From: Pyrinomonadaceae bacterium
Lineage (GTDB): Bacteria; Acidobacteriota; Blastocatellia; Pyrinomonadales; Pyrinomonadaceae
Assembly: GCA_017983495.1 (NCBI GenBank)
Contig: JAGOBH010000010.1
Location: 26,129-90,128 of the forward strand
Length of the DNA stretch: 64,000 nucleotides
Direction of reading: 5' to 3'
Shown: positions 55,001-64,000 of the stretch, in pieces
Numbering within the stretch: position 1 is the stretch's first letter
Layout: each line of letters starts with the position of its first letter
The notes under the pieces: generated by a model
Told to the model about the DNA's origin: nothing
Seen by the model: the letters and a program-made list of their open reading frames with translations, nothing else
Databases searched by the model: none
Position numbers and translations under genes: made by a program

Positions 55001-57427
55001 ATGCAAGAATTTTCAGATCAGATGCCCTCGGATATCGAGCGTTTTCCGATGGTTCCCATCCGCGACGTAGTTATTTTCCCGTACACAAAGGTTGCGTTCA
55101 AGATCGGCCGGCCGAGTTCGGTGATGGCCCTTGAACAGGCGATGACGGGTGAGCGGCAGATATTTCTGGCGACGCAGCACGACGCGTCGATCGACGAACC
55201 GAACGCCGACCAGATCTTTGAGGTCGGTACATTGGGGCGCATCCTGCAGGCACAGCGGCAGGAGAATGGCCAGATCAAGGTCGTCGTCGAGGGCCGCGAA
55301 CGCGGACGCATGGTACGCGTCGAGCAGGACGCCGAAGGGATGTTCTACGCCCACGTACGGCGTGTCGCCTCGACGGACGAATCGGGTTACAAGACCGACG
55401 GATTGCTGCAGCGGCTCCACGGCCTGGTCGAACAGCTGCTGAGAGTTTCGCCGGACGCTTATACCGACGCTCTGCACGCCGCACTCCGCGGAGTTTCGGC
55501 GGCACAGATCGCCGATTCGATGTCGTCGCACCTGCGTATCGACGTCAGCGAAAAGCAGGAACTGCTTGAGACCGTTTCGGTCCAGGAAAGGCTGCAGCGT
55601 CTGATCGAGGTGCTCGAAGGCGAGATCGATAAACGCCAGCTCGACCGCAATATCCATTCGCGAACCAAAAAGCAGATGGATAAGCATCAGCGCGAATATT
55701 ATCTGAACGAGCAGATCAAGGCCATTCACAAGGAACTCGGCCGCAAGGACGACAAGGCCGAACTTGACGACCTGAAATCCAAGATCGAAGAAGCCGGCAT
55801 GACCGAAGAGGCCAAGGATAAGGCCATGCAGGAATTTGCACGGCTCGAGGCAATGCCGCCGATGTCCGCCGAGAGCACGGTTTCGCGAAACTACCTCGAC
55901 TGGCTGATCAACGTGCCGTGGAAAGAGATGTCCGACGAGATCGAGGACCTCAATTCGGCAGAAAAGACTCTGAACGAAGATCATTACGGCCTCGAAAAGA
56001 TCAAGGAACGCATTCTCGAATTTCTCGCGGTCCGTCAGCTCGTCAAAAATCCGAAGGGAACGATATTGTGCTTTGTCGGGGCTCCGGGCGTCGGTAAGAC
56101 CTCGTTGGGCAAGTCGATAGCGAATGCGACGGGACGCAAGTTCGTCAGGCTCGCACTCGGCGGCGTCCATGACGAAGCCGAGATCCGCGGCCACCGCCGA
56201 ACGTATATCGGTTCGATGCCGGGCCAGATCGTCCAACTCATGAAACGTGCCGGCACGACCAACCCCGTGATCCTGCTCGACGAGGTCGATAAACTCGGTC
56301 GCGACTATCGCGGCGACCCGAGTGCGGCCCTGCTCGAAGTGCTCGATCCGGAACAGAATGGCACATTCCGCGACCATTATCTGGACGTCGATTACGATCT
56401 GTCACACGTCTTTTTTATCGCGACGGCGAACGTGCTCCACACGATCCCGCCGGCGCTGCAGGACAGGCTCGAGATACTGCATCTTTCCGGTTACACGGAA
56501 CGCGAGAAATCTGAGATCGCCAAACGCCACCTGATTCCGAAACAGTGCGAAAGCAGCGGCATTCCGTGCGAAAAGGTCGTATTTACGGATGACGGCATTC
56601 TCGAGGCCATCCGCCATTACACACGCGAGGCGGGCGTTCGCAATCTCGAACGCGAGATCGGCTCGTGCTTTAGAAAGGTCGCCCGCAAGTATGTCGCGAC
56701 CGATGACAAGGACGATTTTAAGGTCGTCATCGACGCAGAAAAGGTTCAGGAATTGCTCGGCACCATTCGCTACCGCAAACAGGATATCGCCCGCAAGAGC
56801 GAGGTCGGCCTGGTGAACGGCCTGGCGTGGACCGAGGTCGGCGGCGACGTTCTTCAGATCGAAGCCACGCTGGTCAGCGGCAAAGGCGATGTGACCCTGA
56901 CCGGAAAGCTCGGCGAGGTGATGCAGGAATCAGCCAAGGCGGCCTTGACCTGTGTGCGGACACGGGCTGAAGATCTCGGCATCGACCCGGCGATCTTCCG
57001 TGAGAAAGACCTGCATATTCACGTGCCCGAAGGTGCGATCCCGAAAGACGGCCCGAGTGCCGGTATTACGATCGCAACCGCAATGGTCTCGGTGATGACC
57101 GGCAAGGCCGCCCGTCACGACGTGGCTATGACCGGCGAGATCACGCTTCGCGGCAAGGTGCTGCCGATCGGCGGCGTCAAAGAAAAGCTGCTCGCGGCAC
57201 ATCGGTTCGGCCTGAAGACGCTCATTCTGTCGAAAGAGAATGAGAAAGACCTCGTCGATATTCCGGAAGAGGTTCGCGACGACCTGACCATACACATTGT
57301 CGATATGATCGACGAAGTTTTGAAATTTGCCCTCGAACCCGATGTGGTCGAGGATGCACCGCTGGCCACGCCTCAACTATGGAGCGGCGACGGCCCGACA
57401 GCCGATATTTCGGCCAGTGTTGAATAG
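55001..57427 (+). CDS. lon: ATP-dependent protease Lon
   Basis: An 808-residue AAA+ serine protease. An N-terminal substrate-binding domain (PMVPIRDVVIFPYTKVAFKI) is followed by a coiled region (MDKHQREYYLNEQIKAIHKE). Walker A is GAPGVGKTSLGKS near residue 361, and Walker B is NPVILLDEVDKLG. The catalytic Ser is in PKDGPSAGI near residue 686 and the Lys is in GGVKEKLLAA. It degrades damaged and regulatory proteins. It belongs to the tig-clpP-clpX-lon-engB neighbourhood but is cut off from clpX by the repeat array. Confidence 0.97.
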   Translation: MQEFSDQMPSDIERFPMVPIRDVVIFPYTKVAFKIGRPSSVMALEQAMTGERQIFLATQHDASIDEPNADQIFEVGTLGRILQAQRQENGQIKVVVEGRERGRMVRVEQDAEGMFYAHVRRVASTDESGYKTDGLLQRLHGLVEQLLRVSPDAYTDALHAALRGVSAAQIADSMSSHLRIDVSEKQELLETVSVQERLQRLIEVLEGEIDKRQLDRNIHSRTKKQMDKHQREYYLNEQIKAIHKELGRKDDKAELDDLKSKIEEAGMTEEAKDKAMQEFARLEAMPPMSAESTVSRNYLDWLINVPWKEMSDEIEDLNSAEKTLNEDHYGLEKIKERILEFLAVRQLVKNPKGTILCFVGAPGVGKTSLGKSIANATGRKFVRLALGGVHDEAEIRGHRRTYIGSMPGQIVQLMKRAGTTNPVILLDEVDKLGRDYRGDPSAALLEVLDPEQNGTFRDHYLDVDYDLSHVFFIATANVLHTIPPALQDRLEILHLSGYTEREKSEIAKRHLIPKQCESSGIPCEKVVFTDDGILEAIRHYTREAGVRNLEREIGSCFRKVARKYVATDDKDDFKVVIDAEKVQELLGTIRYRKQDIARKSEVGLVNGLAWTEVGGDVLQIEATLVSGKGDVTLTGKLGEVMQESAKAALTCVRTRAEDLGIDPAIFREKDLHIHVPEGAIPKDGPSAGITIATAMVSVMTGKAARHDVAMTGEITLRGKVLPIGGVKEKLLAAHRFGLKTLILSKENEKDLVDIPEEVRDDLTIHIVDMIDEVLKFALEPDVVEDAPLATPQLWSGDGPTADISASVE

Positions 57428-57431
57428 AAAT

Positions 57432-57872
57432 ATGAGCAAAGAAGCAGAATCAGCTGAGTTGATATTGAAACTCTATGACCTTCGTCGTGAGGACAAGATG
57501 CGTGATGCCCGTAACTGGTTCATCAGCTTTTTTCCCGAGAGCGTCGAAGACATCATGAAAGCGATGATCGATCCGGAGACAAGCGCGAAATACCGCATGG
57601 TCACCAGCTATTGGGACATGGCGGCGAGCTTTGTAAATCACGGTGCGATCGACGAGGCGATGTTCATGGCATCGGGCGGCGAATCGTGGGTGGTCTTTTG
57701 CAAGGTTCATCCATATGTCGAAGGCGTCCGTGAACTGCTGGGCAGCCCGAATGTGATGAAGCACCTCGAGGATCTGCTGATGCGTCAGCCGAATGCCGCC
57801 GAGACGCTCGCCGCACGAAGAGAATCAATGAAACGCTGGATGCAGGCAAGGGCCGATATGGCACGGGGCTAA
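57432..57872 (+). CDS. Helical protein of unknown function between lon and engB
   Basis: A 146-residue, mostly alpha-helical protein (LILKLYDLRREDKMRDARNW; FFPESVEDIMKAMIDPETSA). It is rich in Trp, Met and Arg, with no signal peptide or membrane helix. It resembles the small all-helical domains-of-unknown-function seen in soil bacteria, but I cannot name a family. It starts 4 bp after the lon stop, and engB follows 14 bp after its own stop, so it is embedded in a conserved operon. Confidence 0.78.
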   Translation: MSKEAESAELILKLYDLRREDKMRDARNWFISFFPESVEDIMKAMIDPETSAKYRMVTSYWDMAASFVNHGAIDEAMFMASGGESWVVFCKVHPYVEGVRELLGSPNVMKHLEDLLMRQPNAAETLAARRESMKRWMQARADMARG

Positions 57873-57886
57873 ACCGCCCGCCGGCA

Positions 57887-58468
57887 ATGAAAATTACCTC
57901 CGCAGAATTTGTAAAAAGCGCGTTTGAACGCAGCCATTGGACGCTCGACGGCCTGCCCGAGATCTCGTTTCTCGGCCGCTCGAATGTCGGCAAGTCGTCG
58001 TTGCTCAATTCGCTGCTCAACCGCAGGGCACTGGCACGCACGTCAAACACGCCGGGCCGCACGCAGAGCATAAACTTTTTTCTCGTCAACGAGCGATTCT
58101 ATTTCGCCGATCTGCCGGGCTATGGTTACGCCAAAGTCTCGAAAACGATGCGGGCGGATTGGGGCAAGATGGCTGAGCAGTATCTGGACGAGCGGCAGGA
58201 ACTGGTGCTGTCGATCCAGCTTGTCGATTCGCGGCATACGCCGACGCAGCTCGATAAACAGCTTCACGAATGGATGACTGTCCACGACAAACCGCGGATA
58301 ATCGTCGCGACCAAGGCCGATAAGATATCGAAAAACGAATTGGCGAAGAACCTCAAGACGATCGAATCGACGCTGCCCGGAGCCCGTGTAATAGCGTTTT
58401 CGTCACAAACCGGCGTAGGCCGCGACGCGGTTTGGTCAGAAATTGAGGCGGCTGTAAATAAATATTAA
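57887..58468 (+). CDS. engB: Ribosome-biogenesis GTPase EngB (YsxC/YihA)
   Basis: A 193-residue GTPase for 50S subunit assembly. The motifs are G1 GRSNVGKSSLLNSLL, G2 region RTSNTPGRTQSINFF, G3 DLPGYGYAKVS and G4 ATKADKIS. It ends the lon transcription unit. The following 236 bp to rho hold no clear feature. Confidence 0.95.
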   Translation: MKITSAEFVKSAFERSHWTLDGLPEISFLGRSNVGKSSLLNSLLNRRALARTSNTPGRTQSINFFLVNERFYFADLPGYGYAKVSKTMRADWGKMAEQYLDERQELVLSIQLVDSRHTPTQLDKQLHEWMTVHDKPRIIVATKADKISKNELAKNLKTIESTLPGARVIAFSSQTGVGRDAVWSEIEAAVNKY

Positions 58469-58704
58469 AATATTAGTTGATTTATTACTTCGAATGTTGT
58501 AATTATTACTTATCCCCTAAACTCAGGGTTTCTTTCAAGCCGCGAAGGCTGGAATCTTTGTTATTTCTACATACAATCCAAGCGCCTCACTCGCGATCTG
58601 ATCAATTTTCCGTATTTGGAATTCGATCCGATCTTGCGGGGTGAACGCGATAACCTCTAACTTGTTGAACACAAAACATTAAACTCCCTATCAAACGGAC
58701 TGAC

Positions 58705-60111
58705 ATGGCAACCAAAACTACACAATCCCGCAGGCCCAAACGAGCCGCCGCCAGTGATGACGCAGCAGCTGTAAGCGCTGTCGAAACTGACGGAGCGAGC
58801 GGTGATGAAAAACCGAAAAAGAACGCGGACAGCAACGGCGGATCGGCCGACGCGATGCTCAACCTCGCCGGGCTGAAGGACATGTCCATCAGCGAATTGA
58901 CCCATATTGCTAAGGAAATGGGCATCGAGGGAGCATCCGGGCTGCGCAAGCAGGAACTTATTTTCAAGGTCCTGGCGACCCAGACCGAAAAGAGCGGACT
59001 GATATTTTCCGAAGGCGTTCTCGAAACACTGCCTGACGGATTTGGCTTTCTCCGGGCACCTGAATACAACTATCTGCCCGGCCCTGACGATATTTACGTC
59101 AGCCCCTCGCAGATCCGCAAATTCGACCTTCGCACGGGCGACACCGTCTCCGGGCAGATCCGTCCGCCGAAAGAAGGTGAACGCTATTTCGCCCTGATCA
59201 AGGTCGAGGCGATCAATTTCGAAGCTCCGGAACAGTCGCGTGAGAAGATCTTTTTTGACAATCTCACGCCGCTTTACCCGGACGAACAGCTCAACATGGA
59301 GATCGAGGGCGACCCCGACAAGATCGCGGCCCGCGTAATCGACCTCGTTACGCCGATCGGTAAGGGCCAGCGTGCTCTGATCGTCGCTCCGCCGCGAACG
59401 GGTAAGACCATGCTGCTGCAGACGATCGCTAACTCGGTGACGGAAAACCACCCCGAGGTCACACTGATCGTTTTGCTCATCGACGAGCGTCCTGAGGAAG
59501 TCACGGACATGCAGCGTTCGGTCCGCGGCGAGGTCATCTCGTCGACGTTTGACGAGCCGCCGACACGTCACGTGCAGGTCGCGGACATGGTGATCGAAAA
59601 GGCAAAACGCCTGGTCGAGCACAAACGCGACGTCGTCATCCTGCTCGATTCGATCACACGTCTCGCCCGTGCACACAACTCGGTCGTCCCGCCGTCGGGC
59701 AAGATCCTGTCCGGTGGTATCGATTCGAACGCACTGCAAAGGCCAAAGCGTTTCTTTGGTGCGGCACGTAATATTGAGGAAGGCGGCAGTTTGACGATCA
59801 TCGCCACGGCCCTGATCGACACCGGTTCGCGAATGGACGATGTCATTTTTGAGGAGTTCAAGGGAACCGGTAACTCGGAAATTCACCTTGACCGCCGACT
59901 TTCCGACAAGCGTCTCTTCCCGGCGATCGACCTCCAAAGGTCGGGCACCCGAAAGGAAGAACTGCTTATCAGCAAAGAGGACCTCAACCGGATCTGGGTC
60001 ATGCGTCGTGTGCTCAACCCGCTTTCGCCGGTCGAGCAGATGGAGGTCGTCCTCGAGCGTTTGTCCAAGACCAAGACCAACGCCGAATTCCTGGCATCGA
60101 TGCAGTCTTAG
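58705..60111 (+). CDS. rho: Transcription termination factor Rho
   Basis: A 468-residue RNA-dependent helicase. After about 45 variable Lys/Ala/Asp-rich residues comes the Rho N domain ([20 protein letters not shown]). The RNA-binding cold-shock domain follows ([17 protein letters not shown]). Walker A is [15 protein letters not shown], with [13 protein letters not shown] after it, and the Q/R-loop region carries [11 protein letters not shown]. The C-terminus [20 protein letters not shown] is typical. It is monocistronic, followed by a repeat. Confidence 0.97.
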   Translation: MATKTTQSRRPKRAAASDDAAAVSAVETDGASGDEKPKKNADSNGGSADAMLNLAGLKDMSISELTHIAKEMGIEGASGLRKQELIFKVLATQTEKSGLIFSEGVLETLPDGFGFLRAPEYNYLPGPDDIYVSPSQIRKFDLRTGDTVSGQIRPPKEGERYFALIKVEAINFEAPEQSREKIFFDNLTPLYPDEQLNMEIEGDPDKIAARVIDLVTPIGKGQRALIVAPPRTGKTMLLQTIANSVTENHPEVTLIVLLIDERPEEVTDMQRSVRGEVISSTFDEPPTRHVQVADMVIEKAKRLVEHKRDVVILLDSITRLARAHNSVVPPSGKILSGGIDSNALQRPKRFFGAARNIEEGGSLTIIATALIDTGSRMDDVIFEEFKGTGNSEIHLDRRLSDKRLFPAIDLQRSGTRKEELLISKEDLNRIWVMRRVLNPLSPVEQMEVVLERLSKTKTNAEFLASMQS

Positions 60112-60115
60112 CCAA

Positions 60116-60210
60116 TGGTCAGTTGTCAGTGGTCAGTTGTCAGTTGCGGAGGTCGGGTTAGATAGCTAGTTCAGCTCTTCTGACAAATGACTACCGACAA
60201 CTGACAACTT
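60116..60210. repeat. GGTCAGTTGTCAGT inverted repeat between rho and glgA
   Basis: The left arm (TGGTCAGTTGTCAGTGGTCA from 60116, repeated to about 60147) and the right arm (ACTACCGACAACTGACAACT, 60190-60209) are inverted. The element begins 5 bp after the rho stop and ends 6 bp before the glgA start, filling nearly the whole gap. Confidence 0.85.
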
Positions 60211-60215
60211 TTTTT

Positions 60216-61637
60216 ATGAGAGTAGCAGTAATTTCATCCGAGGCTGTCCCGTTTTCCAAGACCGGCGGTCTCGGCGACGTTGCCGGGGCTTTGCCAAAAG
60301 CACTCAGGCAAGTTGGAATCGACGCGTTTCTGATCACTCCGTGCTACTGGCAGACCAAAGGCGAGTATATCTGGCATACCGCAATCGACGATCTCTGGGT
60401 CACTTGGCGTGGCAAACCTTACCACGCAAAGGCGTTTTACAGTGAAGCAAATGGTTCGCCGACGTTCCTGATCGACGCACCGTCGCTGTTTCATCGTGAT
60501 TCGATCTATGGCTTTACGGAGGACTACGAGCGTTTTGCATTCTTCAACCACGCGGCACTCGCTCTGATCGAACGCCTCGGTGCTGCTCCTGACATTATTC
60601 ACCTGAACGACTGGCATTGCGGATTTGCCGCGGTCGAGCTTGCGTCTCGCCGTATGCACGAGCCGTACTGGCAGCGAACGCGTTCGGTATTCTCGATCCA
60701 CAACATGGCGTATCAGGGTGGCTTTGGCCTCGGCGAACTGCCCGGACTCGGGTTTACTTCGTCGTTCGCCCGAAATGCCTTCAGCTTCAACGGCTATGCG
60801 TCGGCGATGAAGGCAGGGCTCGAGGTTTCCGACACGCTTTCGACCGTCTCGCGGCGTTACGCTTACGAGATACAAACTCCAGAGAACGGTTACGGCCTGG
60901 ACTGGCTGACGCGCCAGCGTGCAAACCGTCTGATCGGCATAACGAACGGTGTCGATTATGAGGTTTGGAACCCTGAGACCGACGTCGAATTGCCGGCACA
61001 TTTTTCGATTGGCGATCTTTCCGGAAAGCTCGAATGCAAACGGGCACTGCTAGAGCAGTTTCATCTGCCGATAGAACTCGACCGGCCGATCTTCGCCAGC
61101 ATCACGCGGCTTACATCGCAAAAGGGCGTCGAATTGATCCGGCAGGGAGCAGGCGATATTCTGGCCGCGGGCGGGTTCTTTATCGCTCTCGGTTCGGGTG
61201 AAAAAGATTCCGAAAAATTCCTGCAGTCGCTTCGTGACTACGCACCCTCGCGGGTCGGCGTTTACATCGGTTATAATGAGAGTTTGGCACATCTTATCGA
61301 GGCGGGAGCGGACATGTTCCTTATGCCGTCGAAATTCGAGCCGTGCGGACTCAATCAGATGTACTCGCTACGTTACGGGACGGTGCCTATCGTGCGTGCC
61401 GTCGGCGGGCTCGACGATACGGTCCAGAATTGGGATGCCGTCAGCCAAACGGGAAACGGGTTTAAGTTTGACGAGTACCGTGCTGACAAACTGCTCGAAA
61501 AGATCTACGAGGCACGATTTGCTTACGCCGATAAGGTGTCGTGGGCGAAAATTCAGCGAAACGGCATGGCGGTCGATAATTCGTGGGAAAACGCGGCGAG
61601 GAACTATGTCGACCTGTACAATTGGACAAGAAGTTGA
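60216..61637 (+). CDS. glgA: Glycogen synthase GlgA (ADP-glucose)
   Basis: A 473-residue GT5 glycosyltransferase making alpha-1,4-glucan. The N-terminal KTGGLGDVAGALPKAL is the ADP-glucose-binding signature. Other motifs are HLNDWHCGFAA, FSIHNMAYQG, GITNGVDYEVWNP and PSKFEPCGLNQMYSLRYGTVPIVRAVGGLDDTV, the last with the catalytic Glu. No other glycogen gene is nearby. The repeat element occupies the upstream region. Confidence 0.96.
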   Translation: MRVAVISSEAVPFSKTGGLGDVAGALPKALRQVGIDAFLITPCYWQTKGEYIWHTAIDDLWVTWRGKPYHAKAFYSEANGSPTFLIDAPSLFHRDSIYGFTEDYERFAFFNHAALALIERLGAAPDIIHLNDWHCGFAAVELASRRMHEPYWQRTRSVFSIHNMAYQGGFGLGELPGLGFTSSFARNAFSFNGYASAMKAGLEVSDTLSTVSRRYAYEIQTPENGYGLDWLTRQRANRLIGITNGVDYEVWNPETDVELPAHFSIGDLSGKLECKRALLEQFHLPIELDRPIFASITRLTSQKGVELIRQGAGDILAAGGFFIALGSGEKDSEKFLQSLRDYAPSRVGVYIGYNESLAHLIEAGADMFLMPSKFEPCGLNQMYSLRYGTVPIVRAVGGLDDTVQNWDAVSQTGNGFKFDEYRADKLLEKIYEARFAYADKVSWAKIQRNGMAVDNSWENAARNYVDLYNWTRS

Positions 61638-61640
61638 AAA

Positions 61641-61723
61641 TAACAGGGATGAAAGGGATGCATGGGATTGTTTGTGGACAAGAGTTCCGGTTTCTATCTC
61701 CTTTATCCCATTTATTCCTGTTA
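61641..61723. repeat. Imperfect inverted repeat between glgA and purA
   Basis: TAACAGGGATGAAAGGGATG at the left and ATCCCATTTATTCCTGTTA at the right pair imperfectly. The ends TAACAGG and CCTGTTA match exactly. This is another small hairpin element in a housekeeping gap. Confidence 0.65.
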
Positions 61724-61745
61724 AAGATTTGGTTTTGGATCAATC

Positions 61746-63056
61746 ATGATAATCGTAATAATCGGTGCCCAGTGGGGCGATGAAGGGAAGGGAAAGGTTG
61801 TCGATCTGCTGGCGGACCGGTTTGATATCGTGTCGCGTTATCAGGGCGGGCATAATGCTGGACATAGTGTGTACGTCGGCGATAAAGCCTTTGTTTTGAG
61901 GCTTTTGCCGTCGGGGATCATTCACGAAGATAAAACGTGCGTACTCGGCAACGGCATGGTCATCGACCCGAAGGCATTTTTCGAAGAGGTCGATCAGATC
62001 GCCGAAAAGGGAATTTCGGTGACGCCTGAACGGCTGAAAGTTTCGTCGCGTGCTCACCTGATCATGCCGTACCATCGGGCTTTGGATCATACGTCTGAAG
62101 AGCGGTTGGGTAACGAAAAGATCGGCACGACGCTTCGCGGCATCGGCCCGGCGTATGAGGACAAAGCCGGCCGTCGCGGCATACGCGTCGCCGACGCGAT
62201 GAACGCCGACCTGCTAAAGCTTCGCATCGAGCGCAACCTCGAAGAGGCAAACCGCATTATCGTCCTTTTTGGCCAGCAACCGCTCCGGGCTGACGAGATA
62301 CTTGAGGAAATCACGCCGCTGGTCGAGCGTCTGCGGCCGTTTGTATGCGAAACGTCGCATTACTTGGCCGAAGCCCGAAAGGCGAACAAAAAGATACTTC
62401 TTGAGGGTGCGCAGGCGACCTTGCTCGACGTCGATCATGGGACCTATCCATATGTGACTTCGTCAAACCCGACTGCGGGCGGAGCGTCGGTCGGTGCGGG
62501 AATTCCGCCGCATCACATCACGGGCGTGCTCGGTATCGTCCGAACCTACGCGACGCGAGTCGGCGAAGGGCCGTTCCCAACGGAAATGGTTGATGCCGAA
62601 GAAGATATGGCGAATCTTATCCGTCAGCGGGGCAATGAATACGGGTCGGTGACCAAGCGTCCGCGACGCTGCGGCTGGTTTGACGCGGTTGCCACGCGAT
62701 ACGCGGCTGAACTGAACGGATTCGACTCGGTTGCTTTGACCAAACTTGACGTACTCGACGCTCTCGAGGAGATCAAGGTTTGCGTGGGTTACGAGATCGA
62801 CGGTAAACGCGTCGATACATTCCCGGCCGTGGCTAGCGAGTTGCTCAGGATCAAGCCGGTATATGAGACGCTGCCGGGCTGGATGAGCGACACGGTCGGT
62901 ACGACCGAATTTGATAAACTGCCTGAAAAGGCACGAACTTATGTTGAATTTCTGTCGGCACAGATCGGCGTCGAGATCGGGCTGATCTCGACCGGCCCCG
63001 AGCGTGACCAGACGATCATTCTCAAAGACTCTGTAATGGAAGGTTGGTTCGCTTAG
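61746..63056 (+). CDS. purA: Adenylosuccinate synthetase PurA
   Basis: A 436-residue GTP-dependent enzyme linking IMP and aspartate on the way to AMP. The P-loop-like GAQWGDEGKGKVVDLLA is at residues 8-24, followed by YQGGHNAGHSV. Later motifs are GIGPAYEDKAGRRGI, EGAQATLLDVDHGTYPYVTSS and VTKRPRRCGWFD. Together with purD it shows that the purine genes are scattered in this genome. Confidence 0.97.
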   Translation: MIIVIIGAQWGDEGKGKVVDLLADRFDIVSRYQGGHNAGHSVYVGDKAFVLRLLPSGIIHEDKTCVLGNGMVIDPKAFFEEVDQIAEKGISVTPERLKVSSRAHLIMPYHRALDHTSEERLGNEKIGTTLRGIGPAYEDKAGRRGIRVADAMNADLLKLRIERNLEEANRIIVLFGQQPLRADEILEEITPLVERLRPFVCETSHYLAEARKANKKILLEGAQATLLDVDHGTYPYVTSSNPTAGGASVGAGIPPHHITGVLGIVRTYATRVGEGPFPTEMVDAEEDMANLIRQRGNEYGSVTKRPRRCGWFDAVATRYAAELNGFDSVALTKLDVLDALEEIKVCVGYEIDGKRVDTFPAVASELLRIKPVYETLPGWMSDTVGTTEFDKLPEKARTYVEFLSAQIGVEIGLISTGPERDQTIILKDSVMEGWFA

Positions 63057-63076
63057 TCGCGGACGTTTTAGTTGGA

Positions 63077-63544
63077 ATGGCTAATGTTGATATCGTCGAA
63101 TTCGCCGAAGAATGGGCGAACGACTTTGCATCGCTGAATTACGAGTGGATCGAAGAGCACTTTGTCGCTGAACAACACGATCGTGAAATTCTCGACGATC
63201 CGGCAACTTTTGTTATTGGCCCTGGCGGGCAGATATTTATGGCAGTCGTTTCGGGCCTTGCCGCCGGAACGGTCGCGATGATACCTGCGGGGGACGGCGT
63301 AATTGAATTGACAAAGATGGCGGTTGCTCCAGAATTTCAGGGAATGGGCATCGGCGACAAACTTATGCACCGTTGTATCCAATACGCTCATGAAGCCGGT
63401 GCCAGTAAGATATTTCTCGAATCGCACACAAAACTCGGACCCGCACTAAGTCTTTACCGAAAACATGGCTTTGTCGAAGTCCCCGGTGACCCAAATTCGC
63501 TCTACGCCAGAGCAGATATCCGTATGGAACTTGCCATTACTTGA
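63077..63544 (+). CDS. GNAT-family N-acetyltransferase
   Basis: A 155-residue protein. The acetyl-CoA motif is VAPEFQGMGIGDKLM (Q/R-x-x-G-x-G/A pattern), preceded by GVIELTKMAV and followed by IFLESHTKLGPALSLYRKHGF. The ATG at 63077, 20 bp after purA, is preferred over an upstream TTG that overlaps the purA end. The substrate is unknown. Confidence 0.88.
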   Translation: MANVDIVEFAEEWANDFASLNYEWIEEHFVAEQHDREILDDPATFVIGPGGQIFMAVVSGLAAGTVAMIPAGDGVIELTKMAVAPEFQGMGIGDKLMHRCIQYAHEAGASKIFLESHTKLGPALSLYRKHGFVEVPGDPNSLYARADIRMELAIT

Positions 63545-63591
63545 TTCAATATGTACAATTCTTAATTCGGCTTGCAGTCGCAGGTCGGCGT

Positions 63592-63667
63592 GGTCCGATA
63601 GCTCAGTCGGTAGAGCAAGTGGCTTTTAACCACTGGGTCGCAGGTTCGAGTCCTGCTCGGATCACCA
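63592..63667 (+). tRNA. tRNA-Lys (anticodon TTT), CCA encoded
   Basis: A 76-nt tRNA. The acceptor stem GGTCCGA pairs with TCGGATC (one G-T) and is followed by ACCA. The D arm is GCTCAGTCGGTAGAGC. The anticodon stem GTGG/CCAC holds the loop CTTTTAA, giving TTT. The T-arm is GCAGGTTCGAGTCCTGC. Confidence 0.95.
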
Positions 63668-63682
63668 CTTATTGCAACAGTT

Positions 63683-63708
63683 AAGGCGTCCAACACGGAC
63701 GCCTTTTT
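63683..63708 (+). terminator. Rho-independent terminator after tRNA-Lys
   Basis: AAGGCGTCC pairs with GGACGCCTT around AACAC and is followed by TTT. Confidence 0.92.
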
Positions 63709-63751
63709 CGTTATTTATCTATTTTAGTATCTATTTGAACTCCTAAACCTT

Positions 63752-64000
63752 TCACTTTTTTCTTAACAATTTTCTGGGCCTTAGTCCTTGTAGGGCGTTT
63801 AATTCGAAATATACCAGTCTAGATCCGTCCTTCTGCAGTGGGGACACTTCACCCTGGACGACTCTGTGACGCGCCGTATCATCCGTAATCCCAACCGCGC
63901 TACAAGCGTCTTTCTGCTTAATTGCAATTACTGCTTTGAGAGGGCCAATTTGAGCTTCGATCTCTTCGTTAATGACTTCACGAAGCAAGGTGGCGAATTC
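63752..64000 (-). CDS. Helix-turn-helix protein, C-terminal part (5' end outside window)
   Basis: The frame is open to the window edge, so the visible 82 residues are the C-terminal part. EFATLLREVINEEIEAQIGPL is a helical lead-in. KQKDACSAVGITDDTARHRV fits a helix-turn-helix of the excisionase/MerR-like kind, and GEVSPLQKDGSRLVYFELNAL fits its wing. A basic tail ends it (RPRKLLRKK). Such small HTH proteins are often excisionases or regulators of integrated elements, and the gene points toward a tRNA. This is suggestive only. Confidence 0.6.
   Translation of the reverse strand, partial: EFATLLREVINEEIEAQIGPLKAVIAIKQKDACSAVGITDDTARHRVVQGEVSPLQKDGSRLVYFELNALQGLRPRKLLRKK

Overview
The window is a 64 kb chromosomal segment of a Gram-negative-type bacterium with a moderately GC-rich genome. 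The content suggests an acidobacterium, probably of the Blastocatellia/Pyrinomonadaceae kind. This is inferred from many secreted peptidases, paired secreted amidohydrolases, TPR proteins with signal peptides, and intergenic DNA crowded with inverted-repeat elements. No 16S gene is present to confirm it.

Layout. 0-9 kb: the 3' part of feoB with a tiny overlapping Cys-rich partner, a DMT permease, a MoaB/Mog protein, and secreted M28, S10 and TPR/gluzincin peptidases. 9.3-14.8 kb: a DNA-restriction island (a single-chain nuclease-methyltransferase and an Mrr-type endonuclease), a 42-bp minisatellite, and an unknown 230-aa protein. 14.9-19.3 kb: two coupled secreted amidohydrolases, one of which has lost its metal ligands, and an orphan membrane histidine kinase. 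19.4-30.1 kb: mostly poorly characterised genes. They include an overlapping membrane-protein pair, a small basic protein behind a near-perfect sigma-54 promoter, an SDR, a class II cyclic-nucleotide phosphodiesterase, a zinc-ribbon/SLBB export/metzincin group and a large APC permease. 30.3-46.5 kb: housekeeping genes (purD, aroC, rsmD, recG, yhhQ, rpsT, pabB, murE) mixed with an archaemetzincin-type lipoprotein, DnaJ-domain, ExbD and PilZ proteins. 46.6-64 kb: tRNA-Leu, the proteostasis series tig-clpP-clpX...lon-engB, then rho, glgA, purA, a GNAT protein, tRNA-Lys and the edge of an HTH gene.

The most unusual parts are two. (1) A palindromic element sits in frame inside two unrelated genes, feoB and the restriction-methylation gene. 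Its three copies differ in a short hairpin where both sides have changed together, so pairing is kept. (2) The normally compact clpX-lon neighbourhood is interrupted by about 4.6 kb of nested direct repeats carrying three orphan exported proteins, two with Asp-box (BNR-like) motifs. It is arranged like a cassette array but has no visible integrase or transposase.

Other points are a 280-bp repeat present 49 kb apart, several hairpin repeat families at housekeeping-gene boundaries (one reaching to within 3 bp of a start codon), and several genes whose start codon lies 7 nt after a TATAAT-like box, which suggests leaderless mRNAs. All identifications come from reading the sequence; no database search was run.
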